This document shows, one piece after another, positions 18,446 to 27,207 of a stretch of 64,000 nucleotides of DNA. The notes beneath the pieces are model-generated. The model was given only the letters and a program-made list of their open reading frames with translations. It was not told the origin of the DNA and did not search any database. Source of the stretch: Bacillus sp. V2I10 (GTDB lineage Bacteria > Bacillota > Bacilli > Bacillales > Bacillaceae); the NCBI RefSeq assembly GCF_030817055.1, contig NZ_JAUSYV010000001.1:3000001-3064000 (forward strand), given 5' to 3'. The position numbers and the translations under genes were made by a program. How positions within the stretch are numbered: position 1 is the stretch's first letter; every line of letters starts with the position of its first letter.

Positions 18446-18472
18446 AAAAAAACACTGCTTTCTGCAATGTTC
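18446..18472 (-). terminator. Terminator of the TRAP/ribokinase operon
   Basis: On the minus strand AACATTGC and GCAGTGTT pair around AGAAA, followed by TTTTTTTCTTTTC, directly after the ribokinase stop codon. Confidence 0.82.
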
Positions 18473-19354
18473 TTAACCAGGTTTATCATTCAATAAAATC
18501 TTTTTTACTTCTTCTATGACTGGCATTCCGCCTTGGGCTCCAAATTTCATCACACTTAGGGCAGCTGCAGCATTTCCAAAACGGCACGCCTGTTCTAATG
18601 AATCTCCCTTACTCAAAGAAACTGCTAATGCTCCGTTAAAGGTATCCCCTGCTCCTGTAGTATCAACAACTTTTACTCGGTGTGCCTCAATACGTTTTTC
18701 TTCACTATTTTCAGTAAATATAACACCTTTAGATCCGTGAGTTACAATCATTTTTTCTTGAATTGGTTTATTATTTTTAAAATAGGTCATTTCATGTTCG
18801 TTTGGTGTTAAATAATCAGCCATCTCGAGCAGTGAGTTTGGAAGCTGCTCGATAGGAGCAGGATTAATAAGGATTTTCACACTATGTTTTTTTGCTATTT
18901 CTGCAGCTTTAATGACTGTGGGGATCGGTATTTCCAATTGAAGTAATAAAAGGTCACTTTCAGCTATTAACTCTTCTTTCTCACTTATTATTTCTGGAGA
19001 AAGAAAATCGTTTGCTCCTGGAACAATAATAATGCTGTTATCATGATTGCTTACTGTAATGGAAGCAATTCCGGTTGAACTTCCTTGAATAACATTCAAA
19101 TGATCTACCTGTATATTTTCTTTAAGCAAACGGCCCTTTAACTCTTTTCCGAAATCATCAGACCCGACACAGCCTATTAAAGTTACATCAGCACCAAGTC
19201 TGGAGGCGGCAACAGCCTGATTTGCTCCTTTCCCTCCTGGACATGTTCTAAATTTTGACCCCTTGATTGTTTCTCCCTGCATAGGAAATGATGAAGCTGT
19301 TGTTACTAAATCCATGTTTATACTTCCTACAACGGTTATTTTCGGCGTAATCAA
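18473..19354 (-). CDS. rbsK: Ribokinase-family sugar kinase
   Basis: The product is about 293 residues, normal for ribokinase. It has VVGSINMDLV at the N-terminus, the sugar-binding GGKGANQAVAASRLG, and the ATP and catalytic motif DTTGAGDTFNGAL with the base Asp near residue 240. I chose TTG at 19354 because GGAGGTG lies 5 bp upstream; an earlier in-frame start lacks a site. Ribokinase phosphorylates D-ribose at O5, but relatives act on other sugars and polyols. As the last gene of an operon with a TRAP transporter and an RpiB-type isomerase, it should phosphorylate the imported sugar. Confidence 0.88.
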   Translation of the reverse strand: MITPKITVVGSINMDLVTTASSFPMQGETIKGSKFRTCPGGKGANQAVAASRLGADVTLIGCVGSDDFGKELKGRLLKENIQVDHLNVIQGSSTGIASITVSNHDNSIIIVPGANDFLSPEIISEKEELIAESDLLLLQLEIPIPTVIKAAEIAKKHSVKILINPAPIEQLPNSLLEMADYLTPNEHEMTYFKNNKPIQEKMIVTHGSKGVIFTENSEEKRIEAHRVKVVDTTGAGDTFNGALAVSLSKGDSLEQACRFGNAAAALSVMKFGAQGGMPVIEEVKKILLNDKPG

Positions 19355-19387
19355 TCTTCCACCTCCATTAATACACAAGTAAAACGA

Positions 19388-20668
19388 TCATTCATTTAAC
19401 AATAAATCAGGTAAAAAAGTAATGATTTCCGGAACAAACACAAACAATAGCAGCAATCCTAACAAAGTCAGTAAAAAAGGTATTATTTCTTTAGTGAATT
19501 CAATGATGCTGCTGTTTGATATGCCGGTTGCAACATACATAATTACGCCTACAGGCGGCGTGATCGTCCCAATCATAACGTTTATGGCAAGTATAACTCC
19601 ATAATGCAGTGGATCAATTTGAAATTGAGCCAGCAAAGGAAGAACAACTGGTGTAGTTATAATAATAATTGCCGTACCATCTAAAAAACATCCTAGAACT
19701 AGTAATATAATCATCAACAAAAGCAAGATAATGATAGAGGAATCCGATATGGATTGAAATAATTCAAGCAGTTTTTGCGGACCTTGTTCAAATGCCATGA
19801 TCCATGCAAAAGGTGCTGAAGCAGCTATAATGATTCCAACACTAGCTGTCATTTTAACAGATTCTAATAATTTTTTCGGTATTTCCCGCCATTTCAGATC
19901 CCGATAGACAAAGATTCCGACAAATAAAGAATAGATAACTGCGATTACTGCAGATTCAGTTGCTGTAAATAATCCTGAGAAAATGCCATAGATAATGATT
20001 ATGGGCATTAAAAGTGCCCAAATGGCCTCTTTAAAAGCGAACATTATTTTCTTAAAGCCAGCCTTATTTCTTTTTTCAAGGTTTCTCTTTTTGGCAATAA
20101 TGTAGGCGATCACCATTAAAGATAAACTCATCATAAGGCCTGGAACTGCCCCTCCTAAAAACAGCTTTCCGATTGAAACTCCTGCTATACTCCCATATAA
20201 AATCATTGGAATGCTTGGAGGAATAATAGGGCCTACTGTAGCACTGGCACCAAGTATTGCTGATGCAAAGCCTTTGCCGTATCCTCTTTTTATCATCGAA
20301 GGAATTAAAGCTGTGCCAGTTGCAGCAGCATCGGCTACTCCTGAGCCTGAAACTCCTGACATAAAAACATTGGATACAACTGTGACATGTGCCAAGCTTC
20401 CTCTTATGTGCCCTACAAGTGTTTCTGAAAAGTTAATTAACCGTTTTGTAATTCCACCTGCTTCCATAAGCCCTCCTGCCAGAATAAACAAAGGTATGGC
20501 TAATATCGGAAAAGAATCCAATCCAAGCGCAAGCCGTTGAGGCAGTGTCTCTAATGTAATTGATCCTCCAAAAATTACGGCTATAAAGGAAGAACCTAAT
20601 AAAGCAAATCCAACGGGTACTCCAAGTATCAGCAATAGCAGCAGTCCGCATATCAATAAGATCAGCAT
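19388..20668 (-). CDS. TRAP transporter large permease (DctM family), sugar operon
   Basis: This 426-residue, about 12-helix protein has DctM signatures: ILGVPVGFALLGSS at the N-terminus, GGLMEAGGITKRLI, GSGVADAAATGTALIPSM, and GPIIPPSIPMILYGSIAGVS. It is the channel-forming subunit of a sodium-driven tripartite transporter. It directly abuts the small permease gene upstream and is followed 33 bp later by ribokinase. The length is normal and no defect is visible. Confidence 0.92.
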   Translation of the reverse strand: MLILLICGLLLLLILGVPVGFALLGSSFIAVIFGGSITLETLPQRLALGLDSFPILAIPLFILAGGLMEAGGITKRLINFSETLVGHIRGSLAHVTVVSNVFMSGVSGSGVADAAATGTALIPSMIKRGYGKGFASAILGASATVGPIIPPSIPMILYGSIAGVSIGKLFLGGAVPGLMMSLSLMVIAYIIAKKRNLEKRNKAGFKKIMFAFKEAIWALLMPIIIIYGIFSGLFTATESAVIAVIYSLFVGIFVYRDLKWREIPKKLLESVKMTASVGIIIAASAPFAWIMAFEQGPQKLLELFQSISDSSIIILLLLMIILLVLGCFLDGTAIIIITTPVVLPLLAQFQIDPLHYGVILAINVMIGTITPPVGVIMYVATGISNSSIIEFTKEIIPFLLTLLGLLLLFVFVPEIITFLPDLLLNE

Positions 20669-21169
20669 TTAGATTTCAACACCTTTGTTTATATTGTTAT
20701 TCAGAGTCCAGTCGCTTCTCCAAACACTGCATGCATCAATGAAGGTATAAATAAACATTAGGCTGCAAGATACTGGTACTGATAAATAGATGATTCCGGT
20801 TGGAATGCCTAAACTTGTAGTCGGTACCATCCAGGTTTGTTGTGTTATGGTCCAACCGTATACAATCATAAATCCAAATAAAGTGAGCAAGCCAATTTGA
20901 ATCGAAAAATAGATGCTTTTTTGTATTTTCTTTGGCATAATCGTTAATAAAAAATCAATCGCTATATGTTTTTTACTTTTTAATGCAGCTACAGATCCCA
21001 AAAGAACAGTCCAAATAAAGCAATATCTGGCCAGTTCATCTGTCCATACAATCTGCACTTCAAAAAAACGGGCAAAAACTCCAAGTGCTACAGCTATGCA
21101 CATGATGAGAAAAAAAAGACAGGCCGTTATTTCTTCAATGTTTTTTAACATCCATTTTCCTCGTGTCAT
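20669..21169 (-). CDS. TRAP transporter small permease (DctQ family), sugar operon
   Basis: The 166-residue protein has four hydrophobic helices and the DctQ signature ARFFEVQIVWTDELARYCFIWTVLLGS near residue 30, with GIPTGIIYLSVPVSC later. DctQ forms a complex with the large permease. It sits between the binding protein and DctM genes in the usual P-Q-M order. A run of six charged residues at the N-terminus precedes the first helix. Confidence 0.9.
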   Translation of the reverse strand: MTRGKWMLKNIEEITACLFFLIMCIAVALGVFARFFEVQIVWTDELARYCFIWTVLLGSVAALKSKKHIAIDFLLTIMPKKIQKSIYFSIQIGLLTLFGFMIVYGWTITQQTWMVPTTSLGIPTGIIYLSVPVSCSLMFIYTFIDACSVWRSDWTLNNNINKGVEI

Positions 21170-21233
21170 CTTTTTATCTCCTTTTTATTAAGCTGAATCT
21201 TCTAAAGAAAATAGATCCAGCTTAATATGATGT

Positions 21234-22304
21234 TTACTTTTGAGCATCTTTAATCTTTTCGTAATATCCATTTCCTAATTTATCCTCAAATGCTTTGTAA
21301 GTTTCTTTTGTAGCTGCTTTATATGCATCAAGATCAACTTCGACAACTTTCATGCCGCTTTCTTTTAAAAGATTTAATTCATCTTCATTTGCTTTTAATT
21401 GCAATTCCGACATATATTCCCCAGATACAGCCATAGCATCAGTGATCATTTTTTTCTGATCTTCAGTTAATCCCTTCCACCAGTTAAGATTAACCGCCGG
21501 CAATTCATTTTGTGTCATATGGCCAGTTAGATTGACAACATTCTGTACTTCCTGAAACTTATTTGTATATATTTGATTTATGGAGTTTTCTTGAGCTTCA
21601 ATAGTCCCTGTTTTAAGTGACATGTATACTTCTGTAATATTCATTGGAGTAACATTGGCTTTTAATAATCTAAATGGTTCTGTGTGTGCTGTTGCATCTG
21701 GAGTTCTAATTTTTAATCCTTTTATTTTTTCTGGTATTTCAATTGTTTTATCTTTTGTGGTCACATGGCGATCTCCAACCCACCAAACTGCTTCAGGAAA
21801 TATTTCTAATCCTGCTTCATTGCTTTGTAATGCAATTTCTTTATAAACATCAGTTTTTGCGAGTTTTTGAAAGTTTTCATATTTTTCTCTTTCATTTTCC
21901 CCTTCGATAATATAAGGAAGTGTTAATACTGAAGCCTTAGGTACAAAATTTGAGAGAACAGCTGCAGAGGGAATTGTCATATGAATTGTACCGATTTGAG
22001 TGCTTTCAACGAGATCTTTTTCATTTCCAAGCTGCCCTCCTGGTATGACCTGGACTTCCATTTTACCGCCTGATTCTTCTTCAATAATTTCTTTGAATTT
22101 TATAGATCCCTTATGAATGGCGGATTGGTCATTCGTTACATGTCCTAATTTAATAACCACCTTTTCAGAATCCTTAACTGTATTAGATGAATCTTTCCCA
22201 GAATTAACTGATCCTGCAGAATTAGCACCGCACCCAGCTAAAAGCAATCCAAGAAACAGTGATACAATGAAATAGCTTCTATACCTTTTCATAGGAATAT
22301 TCAT
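21234..22304 (-). CDS. TRAP transporter solute-binding lipoprotein (DctP family), sugar operon
   Basis: This 356-residue lipoprotein has a signal ending LLAGC (Cys about residue 25), then a DctP domain: GHVTNDQSAIHKGSIKFKE, IPGGQLGNEKDLVESTQIG, and KIRTPDATAHTEPFRLLKAN, which carries the Arg that usually salt-bridges the carboxylate of TRAP substrates. AAAGGAGG precedes ATG at 22304. Ribokinase and RpiB in the same operon suggest a sugar-derived ligand, perhaps a sugar acid since the binding Arg is kept; that is inference. Confidence 0.9.
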   Translation of the reverse strand: MNIPMKRYRSYFIVSLFLGLLLAGCGANSAGSVNSGKDSSNTVKDSEKVVIKLGHVTNDQSAIHKGSIKFKEIIEEESGGKMEVQVIPGGQLGNEKDLVESTQIGTIHMTIPSAAVLSNFVPKASVLTLPYIIEGENEREKYENFQKLAKTDVYKEIALQSNEAGLEIFPEAVWWVGDRHVTTKDKTIEIPEKIKGLKIRTPDATAHTEPFRLLKANVTPMNITEVYMSLKTGTIEAQENSINQIYTNKFQEVQNVVNLTGHMTQNELPAVNLNWWKGLTEDQKKMITDAMAVSGEYMSELQLKANEDELNLLKESGMKVVEVDLDAYKAATKETYKAFEDKLGNGYYEKIKDAQK

Positions 22305-22317
22305 TCGGATTCCTCCT

Positions 22318-22794
22318 TTAATTAGTTTTCAGATTTACAATTTTTTGAGCATATTCATTCTCCATCAAATGCAGCTTCCGAACTCTTCTTCTAAATTCTT
22401 CTTCAGTACTGAATGCAGCGTTTAAAAAAGACTCAACAAGTTCTGCCATAATGACTGACCCGATGATTTGAGCACCAATGCACATAACATTTACATCGTC
22501 ATGTTCGACGCATTGATGGGAAGAATAAATATCGTGACAAACAGATGCACGAATTCCTGGAATTTTATTTGCGGCAATACAGGCGCCTACTCCTGTTCCG
22601 CAAACTAATATGGCTCTTTCTGCTTCCCCGTTCAGAACCGCCTCACATACTTTTTTTGTAATATCCGGGAAATCAATCGGCTCACTGTTATAACAGCCAA
22701 AATCTTCAACTTCATGCCCTAATTTACTGATAGCGTTTACAACTTCCTGTTTTAAAGGAAAACCTGCATGGTCTCCTCCTACAATAATTTTCAT
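22318..22794 (-). CDS. rpiB: RpiB/LacAB-family sugar-phosphate isomerase
   Basis: The 158-residue protein has the RpiB motifs GGDHAGFPLK at the N-terminus and the active-site Cys loop LVCGTGVGACIAANK near residue 66, followed by VCHDIYSSHQCVEHDDVNVMCIGAQ. Standard RpiB interconverts ribose 5-phosphate and ribulose 5-phosphate; relatives serve allose, tetrose or tetritol pathways. The VEHDDVN segment differs from the HND motif of housekeeping RpiB, which hints at a different substrate. It is the first operon gene after the regulator, 69 bp downstream of the operator. Confidence 0.85.
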   Translation of the reverse strand: MKIIVGGDHAGFPLKQEVVNAISKLGHEVEDFGCYNSEPIDFPDITKKVCEAVLNGEAERAILVCGTGVGACIAANKIPGIRASVCHDIYSSHQCVEHDDVNVMCIGAQIIGSVIMAELVESFLNAAFSTEEEFRRRVRKLHLMENEYAQKIVNLKTN

Positions 22795-22862
22795 CTTTTT
22801 ATCCTCCTTAACAAATTATCAGTAAACAATTAACTGATTTGAGCAATAAAAGCCTTAAATCG

Positions 22863-22876
22863 GTTAATCGATTAAC
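22863..22876. promoter_or_regulatory. LacI-type operator upstream of rpiB
   Basis: GTTAATCGATTAAC is a perfect 14-bp palindrome with central CG, typical of LacI/GalR-family operators. The 19-mer TTAATCGATTAACTAAAAT recurs exactly upstream of the regulator gene at 23948. A weaker half-match (GTAAACAATTAAC) lies at 22822-22834. Confidence 0.8.
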
Positions 22877-22901
22877 TAAAATGGCGAAAAACTTATATTT
22901 T

Positions 22902-23924
22902 TCATTCATTCTTACAACCGCAAGACTCTCTAATGATCATTTTTGGTTCTAAATAGATGACCTTTTGGTTTGTAAGCTCTTTTCCATTTATATTAGCGAT
23001 AACAAGTTCAGCAGCTTGCGTACCCTGCTCATATGCAGGCTGACTTATTGTCGATAATGGCGGTTCAACTATATCTGCCCAATCAGATTCGTCATATCCA
23101 ACAATTGCAAGATTCGTTCCTATTTTCAAGTTTGTTTCTTTCAGATATTTATAAGCACCTAAAGTCATAGAGTTGTTTGCAATGAAACAGGCATCTACCT
23201 TTTCGCCGCTATTAATAAGTTCTTTCATCAATTGATAGCCGCTCTCGATATCAAAATTGCCAATTTTTATTAACTTCTCATCTATTTGGAGGCCATAATC
23301 TTCCATAGCTCGTTTATATCCAATCAGTCTGTCTCTGCCAGTACTGTATGTTTGCGGGCCTGATATGATAGAAATCTTTTCATATCCATGATTAATCAGA
23401 TGTTCAGCTGCAAGATAAGACCCTCGGATATTATTTGTCATGACAGTTTTCATTAAAGCGCTTTCAGGAGATCGGTTTAAAAACACAATAGGGATATTAG
23501 CACTCTCTAGGTGTTTAATATATTCTTCTTTATTTCCTGAAGATGAAATGATTAATCCGTCGATTCTTTTGCCTATCAGAATGTCTAAATACTCCTGTTC
23601 TTTCTCTGCATTTGACTCTGTGTTGCATAAGAGGATATTGTATCCATTTTTATTTGCTTCATATTCTATCCCTCTTACTACTTTTGAAAAAAATGGATTC
23701 GTAATATCTGATATCAACACACCAATTAATTTCGTCTCTTGAACTCTTAAGCTTTTCGCTAATGTATTTGGACGGTAATTAAGTGTTTTCATTGCATCGA
23801 GAACTTTTCTTTTTACATCTTCACTTACGAACTTTGTATTATTTGTTACATTAGATACTGTTGCTGTAGATACTCCTGCTAAATTTGCTACATCTTTAAG
23901 TGTTGCTTTTATTTTCTTATCCAA
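22902..23924 (-). CDS. LacI/GalR-family transcription regulator
   Basis: The 340-residue protein has an N-terminal helix-turn-helix (TLKDVANLAGVSTATVSNVT) and hinge (NYRPNTLAKSLR), then a periplasmic-binding-like sensor domain (IGVLISDITNPFFSKVVRGIE, and IIRESCGCKNE at the end). Regulators of this type bind sugars and control the adjacent sugar operon. Its gene is transcribed with the same orientation as the operon but has its own upstream palindrome at 23948, so autoregulation is likely. Confidence 0.92.
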   Translation of the reverse strand: MDKKIKATLKDVANLAGVSTATVSNVTNNTKFVSEDVKRKVLDAMKTLNYRPNTLAKSLRVQETKLIGVLISDITNPFFSKVVRGIEYEANKNGYNILLCNTESNAEKEQEYLDILIGKRIDGLIISSSGNKEEYIKHLESANIPIVFLNRSPESALMKTVMTNNIRGSYLAAEHLINHGYEKISIISGPQTYSTGRDRLIGYKRAMEDYGLQIDEKLIKIGNFDIESGYQLMKELINSGEKVDACFIANNSMTLGAYKYLKETNLKIGTNLAIVGYDESDWADIVEPPLSTISQPAYEQGTQAAELVIANINGKELTNQKVIYLEPKMIIRESCGCKNE

Positions 23925-24221
23925 ATTAGATCAACCTTCACTGTTATTTAATCGATTAACTAAAATTTATCTTATATTCTGAATATTGTCAATGTTTAAT
24001 TTCCAGTTAATTTAAAAATTAATTTGTTTCTTTTAGCGCTGCAAAACTACGTGTTTAATTTAGAAAGTTACTTGACTTGATTTGAATGTATTATTTTCAC
24101 TTCAATAGTAATTGTGAAACGGAAATAGAAATTAATAGGCATACTCATCGTTCTGTGTATATGAAATCTATTTATGATTATTTAGATCATAATTTTATTA
24201 GAATTACAGTTTTTGACTAAT
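23925..24221. promoter_or_regulatory. Upstream region of the LacI-type gene with operator at 23948-23959
   Basis: TTAATCGATTAA at 23948-23959 is the same palindrome as at 22864, and both copies continue CTAAAAT. It lies 24 bp before the regulator start. The rest of the 300 bases is AT-rich, with no gene; it separates the regulator from the terminator of the next operon. Confidence 0.72.
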
Positions 24222-24262
24222 AAAAAACCCATAAAACACTTTAATCCCAGTGATTTATGGGT
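24222..24262 (-). terminator. Terminator of the CoA-catabolic operon
   Basis: On the minus strand ACCCATAAATCACT pairs with AGTGTTTTATGGGT, followed by TTTTTTA, 11 bp after the stop of the DUF35 gene. Confidence 0.88.
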
Positions 24263-24272
24263 ACCTGCATTA

Positions 24273-24596
24273 CTAGTCATTTCTCAGACTAAAAATATAG
24301 GCTCCATCTTCTATTGAAGATAAATTAACATTGTCATTTATACTTACGTTTTCCTTAATCCTTCCAGTAACTCGATCTCCAGATGTTAAATCGACTACTA
24401 CTATAGAATAAGGAGTTAAATGTTTAAATTCTTCAGACGAAATATTAATCTTTGTAAAAGAATAAACCTTGCCAATTCCTACTGTTTGTTTTTTAATAAA
24501 TTCAGTAGACTTGCATGCTGGACATACAATTCGAGATCGCACCGATGATTTCCCGCATCCTGCGCAAACAAATTTTTCGAAGTTCAAAATGCTCAC
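24273..24596 (-). CDS. DUF35-type zinc-ribbon/OB-fold acyl-CoA-binding protein
   Basis: The 107-residue protein has an N-terminal zinc ribbon (CAGCGKSSVRSRIVCPACKS, two CxxC pairs) and a C-terminal OB-fold (TGRIKENVSINDNVNL). DUF35 proteins pair with SCP2-type thiolases or aldolases and form part of the CoA-binding site, as in archaeal thiolase/HMG-CoA synthase complexes and the ChsH2-Ltp2 steroid aldolase. The GTG start overlaps the thiolase stop by 4 bp, so a 1:1 complex with that enzyme is expected. Confidence 0.88.
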   Translation of the reverse strand: MSILNFEKFVCAGCGKSSVRSRIVCPACKSTEFIKKQTVGIGKVYSFTKINISSEEFKHLTPYSIVVVDLTSGDRVTGRIKENVSINDNVNLSSIEDGAYIFSLRND

Positions 24597-25729
24597 CCTC
24601 TATTCTCGAAGATATGGACGGTTGAATAAGAGCCTGTTCCGCCTAAATTTTGTGCCAGTCCGATTTTAGCATTCTCTACTTGATTACATGCGTTTCCTCT
24701 TAATTGTCTAACAATCTGATAAATTTGCGCAATCCCGGTTGCACCGATTGGATGTCCTCGGGAGAGCAATCCTCCGCTAGTATTAACCGGCACCTTGCCC
24801 CCATGTTTTGTTAAACCTTGTTCGATGGCTTTCCAGCCCTCACCTTTTTTCGCTAATCCCAAGGCCTCAATTGCTAATATTTCTGTCATTGAAAAACAGT
24901 CATGAAGCTCGACGACATGAATATCATCCGGTCCGAGACCTGCCAGTTCATAGGCATGTCCCGCTGATTCTTTTATCGCTGTAATGGATAGAAGATCTTC
25001 AATTTCCTGTGCTTGAGTAGGACCAGAGGCTTGGGACGATGAACGAACAATAATACCTTTTTCCCCTCTGCTTAAAATAATAGCTGCGGCTCCATCAGTT
25101 ATTGGTGAACAATCAAAGAGGCCGAGAGGATCCGTAATCATCCTTGCATTCATAATTTCCTCAATCGATACAGGTTCCCGATATTGTGCTTTAGGATTCT
25201 GAATGGCATAGTCCCGGTTTTTCTTAGCCACCATGGCTAAATGTTTTTTTGAAGCATCTGTTTCATAAAAATACCGATTTGCTAAAATACCAAAGAATCC
25301 GGGAAATGTAAGACCCGCTTTTTTCTCATTGGATTCTGTGTCCATAGCACCGTTTATTGCCTGCATAACCCTTTCAGTTGAAGCATGCTTCATTTTTTCG
25401 ACTCCTGCCACTAATACCGTGTCATAGACTCCTGCCCTTATCATTTCATAAGCATGCCTGAATGCGATTCCCCCGCTTGCACAAGCACCTTCCATCTTTG
25501 CTGTCGGAATGGGTCCTAAGCCTAAATCATGAGCAATGACGGAGCCCAAAATTTCTTGTTCTGCGAGAACACCTGACATGAAATTCCCGGCGAAAACTGC
25601 GTCTATGCGAGGAAATTCTGCATCTTTCAGTGCGGTTAAACTGGCTTCTAAAAGCAGGTTTTTTACAGAACGGTCTCTATGTGTCCCGAATTTCGTCATA
25701 CCTATCCCTGATACTAATACCTGTTTCAT
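24593..25729 (-). CDS. SCP2-type thiolase (acetyl-CoA acetyltransferase family)
   Basis: The 378-residue protein has the nucleophilic Cys in EGACASGGIAFRHA near residue 82, VVELHDCFSMTEI near residue 275, and the catalytic His in SGGLLSRGHPIGATG near residue 325. The second Cys near the C-terminus of classical thiolases is replaced by NLGGTGSY, as in the SCP2/archaeal branch that works with DUF35 proteins. It probably cleaves a 3-ketoacyl-CoA with CoA, or catalyses the reverse or a retro-aldol step. It overlaps the ligase stop and the DUF35 start by 4 bp each. Confidence 0.9.
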   Translation of the reverse strand: MKQVLVSGIGMTKFGTHRDRSVKNLLLEASLTALKDAEFPRIDAVFAGNFMSGVLAEQEILGSVIAHDLGLGPIPTAKMEGACASGGIAFRHAYEMIRAGVYDTVLVAGVEKMKHASTERVMQAINGAMDTESNEKKAGLTFPGFFGILANRYFYETDASKKHLAMVAKKNRDYAIQNPKAQYREPVSIEEIMNARMITDPLGLFDCSPITDGAAAIILSRGEKGIIVRSSSQASGPTQAQEIEDLLSITAIKESAGHAYELAGLGPDDIHVVELHDCFSMTEILAIEALGLAKKGEGWKAIEQGLTKHGGKVPVNTSGGLLSRGHPIGATGIAQIYQIVRQLRGNACNQVENAKIGLAQNLGGTGSYSTVHIFENRG

Positions 25730-27207
25730 GCATTAACACCTCCATACAGCTGTTTTACTTCACGTTTTAAAATTTTTCCGTATGAGCTTTTTGGAAGGTG
25801 ATCTAAAATTCGAATGACTTTTGGCTTTTTAAAGCTTGCCAAATGCTGCATGCACAGATTGATCAGCTCTTCTTCATCTGCAGTTTCACCCTCTTTAAGA
25901 ACTACAAATGCTGCGATTTTTTCACCCCACTGTTCACAAGGCAAGCCGATGACACAGGTTTCTTTTACAGAAGAATGTTTATTTAACACTTCTTCTATTT
26001 CACGGGGATAAATATTCATTCCTCCTGAAATAATGACTTCTTTTTTTCTGTCAACAAGGTGCAAGAATCCATTTTCATCTGCCCATCCTAAGTCACCTGT
26101 ATAAAGCCACCCTTTTTGAAGTGTTTTTGAAGTGGCCTCTGGATTATTCCAATAGCCTTTCATAACGAGTGATCCCTTGCATATGATTTCGCCGATTCCC
26201 CCCTGCGGAACGGCATTCCCAGCGTCATCAACAATTTTCATGTCCACAAATGAACCAGTTAAACCACATGATTCTAAGTGATTTTTCAGCTCTTTTCTCG
26301 GCATAACCGTAATGGTCATCGGAGCCTCAACTTGACCATATGTCTCAACAAAAATGTCTCCCGCTTGGGATAAGGCTGCACTCAGTTTGGTTGACGCGAT
26401 TGGAGAGCCTGCCATATTAATGGTCTTTACATGTTGAAGTTTCCTAGGATCAAATGTTGAACTTTGAAATAATAAATTTACAATAGTTGGAACTAAGAAT
26501 ATGACGCTTACTTTATCCTTGTATATATCCTCCAAAAAATCTTCAGGATCAAATTTATCATAAACAATTTGGGTTAAACCAAATATCCATGAAGCATGAG
26601 AAAGAAAGTTGGATCCGTGCGTTAATGGTGCAACATGGCCAATGACATCACCCCATGTTATTTCACAAGCCATTGATAGTGATAAGGCACTTGAGATGAT
26701 ATTGCGATGAGTAAGCATAACGCCTTTCGGTTTTCCTGTTGTACCAGAGGTGTACATAATGGCGAACACATCATCTTCATTTACTCGTTCATGAATAACA
26801 CACTTTTCTGTTTCTGCAAGCAATCCCTCATAATGGCTCCCGGCAGTGATTTTAATTAGATCATTTTCTATTTTATTCAGGAGAATATCTTCACCAATGA
26901 CAATTTTTGTTCCAGATTGCTTCAACATATACTCATGTTCTTTTGGATGCAGCCGATAATTCAGCGGAACTTTGATGAAACCGCCAAATGCACACGCCAG
27001 ATCAAGTTCGATATGTTCAAGGCGGTTTGACATTAACGTAGCTAAGCGATCACCTTTTTCCATTCCTTTTTGTCTCAGCATATTTACAAGCTTGTTAGCA
27101 CGTTCTCCCAATTGGGAATAGGTTAATGAACGATAACGATCTTTTACTGCCACCTTATGACCAAACTGAACAAAGGCCTTCTGCACATAGCCAGCTATTG
27201 TTTCCAT
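25726..27207 (-). CDS. Acyl-CoA ligase (AMP-forming)
   Basis: The 493-residue ANL enzyme has the ATP-binding loop IMYTSGTTGKPKGVMLTHRN near residue 150, ETYGQVEAP near residue 290, the hinge region GWLYTGDLGWADENGF and DRKKEVIISGGMNIYPREIEE near residue 390, and the catalytic Lys in KSSYGKILKRE near the C-terminus. It activates a carboxylic acid to its CoA ester at the cost of ATP. The substrate is not readable from sequence. It overlaps the PPC-domain gene by 13 bp and the thiolase by 4 bp. Confidence 0.92.
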   Translation of the reverse strand: METIAGYVQKAFVQFGHKVAVKDRYRSLTYSQLGERANKLVNMLRQKGMEKGDRLATLMSNRLEHIELDLACAFGGFIKVPLNYRLHPKEHEYMLKQSGTKIVIGEDILLNKIENDLIKITAGSHYEGLLAETEKCVIHERVNEDDVFAIMYTSGTTGKPKGVMLTHRNIISSALSLSMACEITWGDVIGHVAPLTHGSNFLSHASWIFGLTQIVYDKFDPEDFLEDIYKDKVSVIFLVPTIVNLLFQSSTFDPRKLQHVKTINMAGSPIASTKLSAALSQAGDIFVETYGQVEAPMTITVMPRKELKNHLESCGLTGSFVDMKIVDDAGNAVPQGGIGEIICKGSLVMKGYWNNPEATSKTLQKGWLYTGDLGWADENGFLHLVDRKKEVIISGGMNIYPREIEEVLNKHSSVKETCVIGLPCEQWGEKIAAFVVLKEGETADEEELINLCMQHLASFKKPKVIRILDHLPKSSYGKILKREVKQLYGGVNA

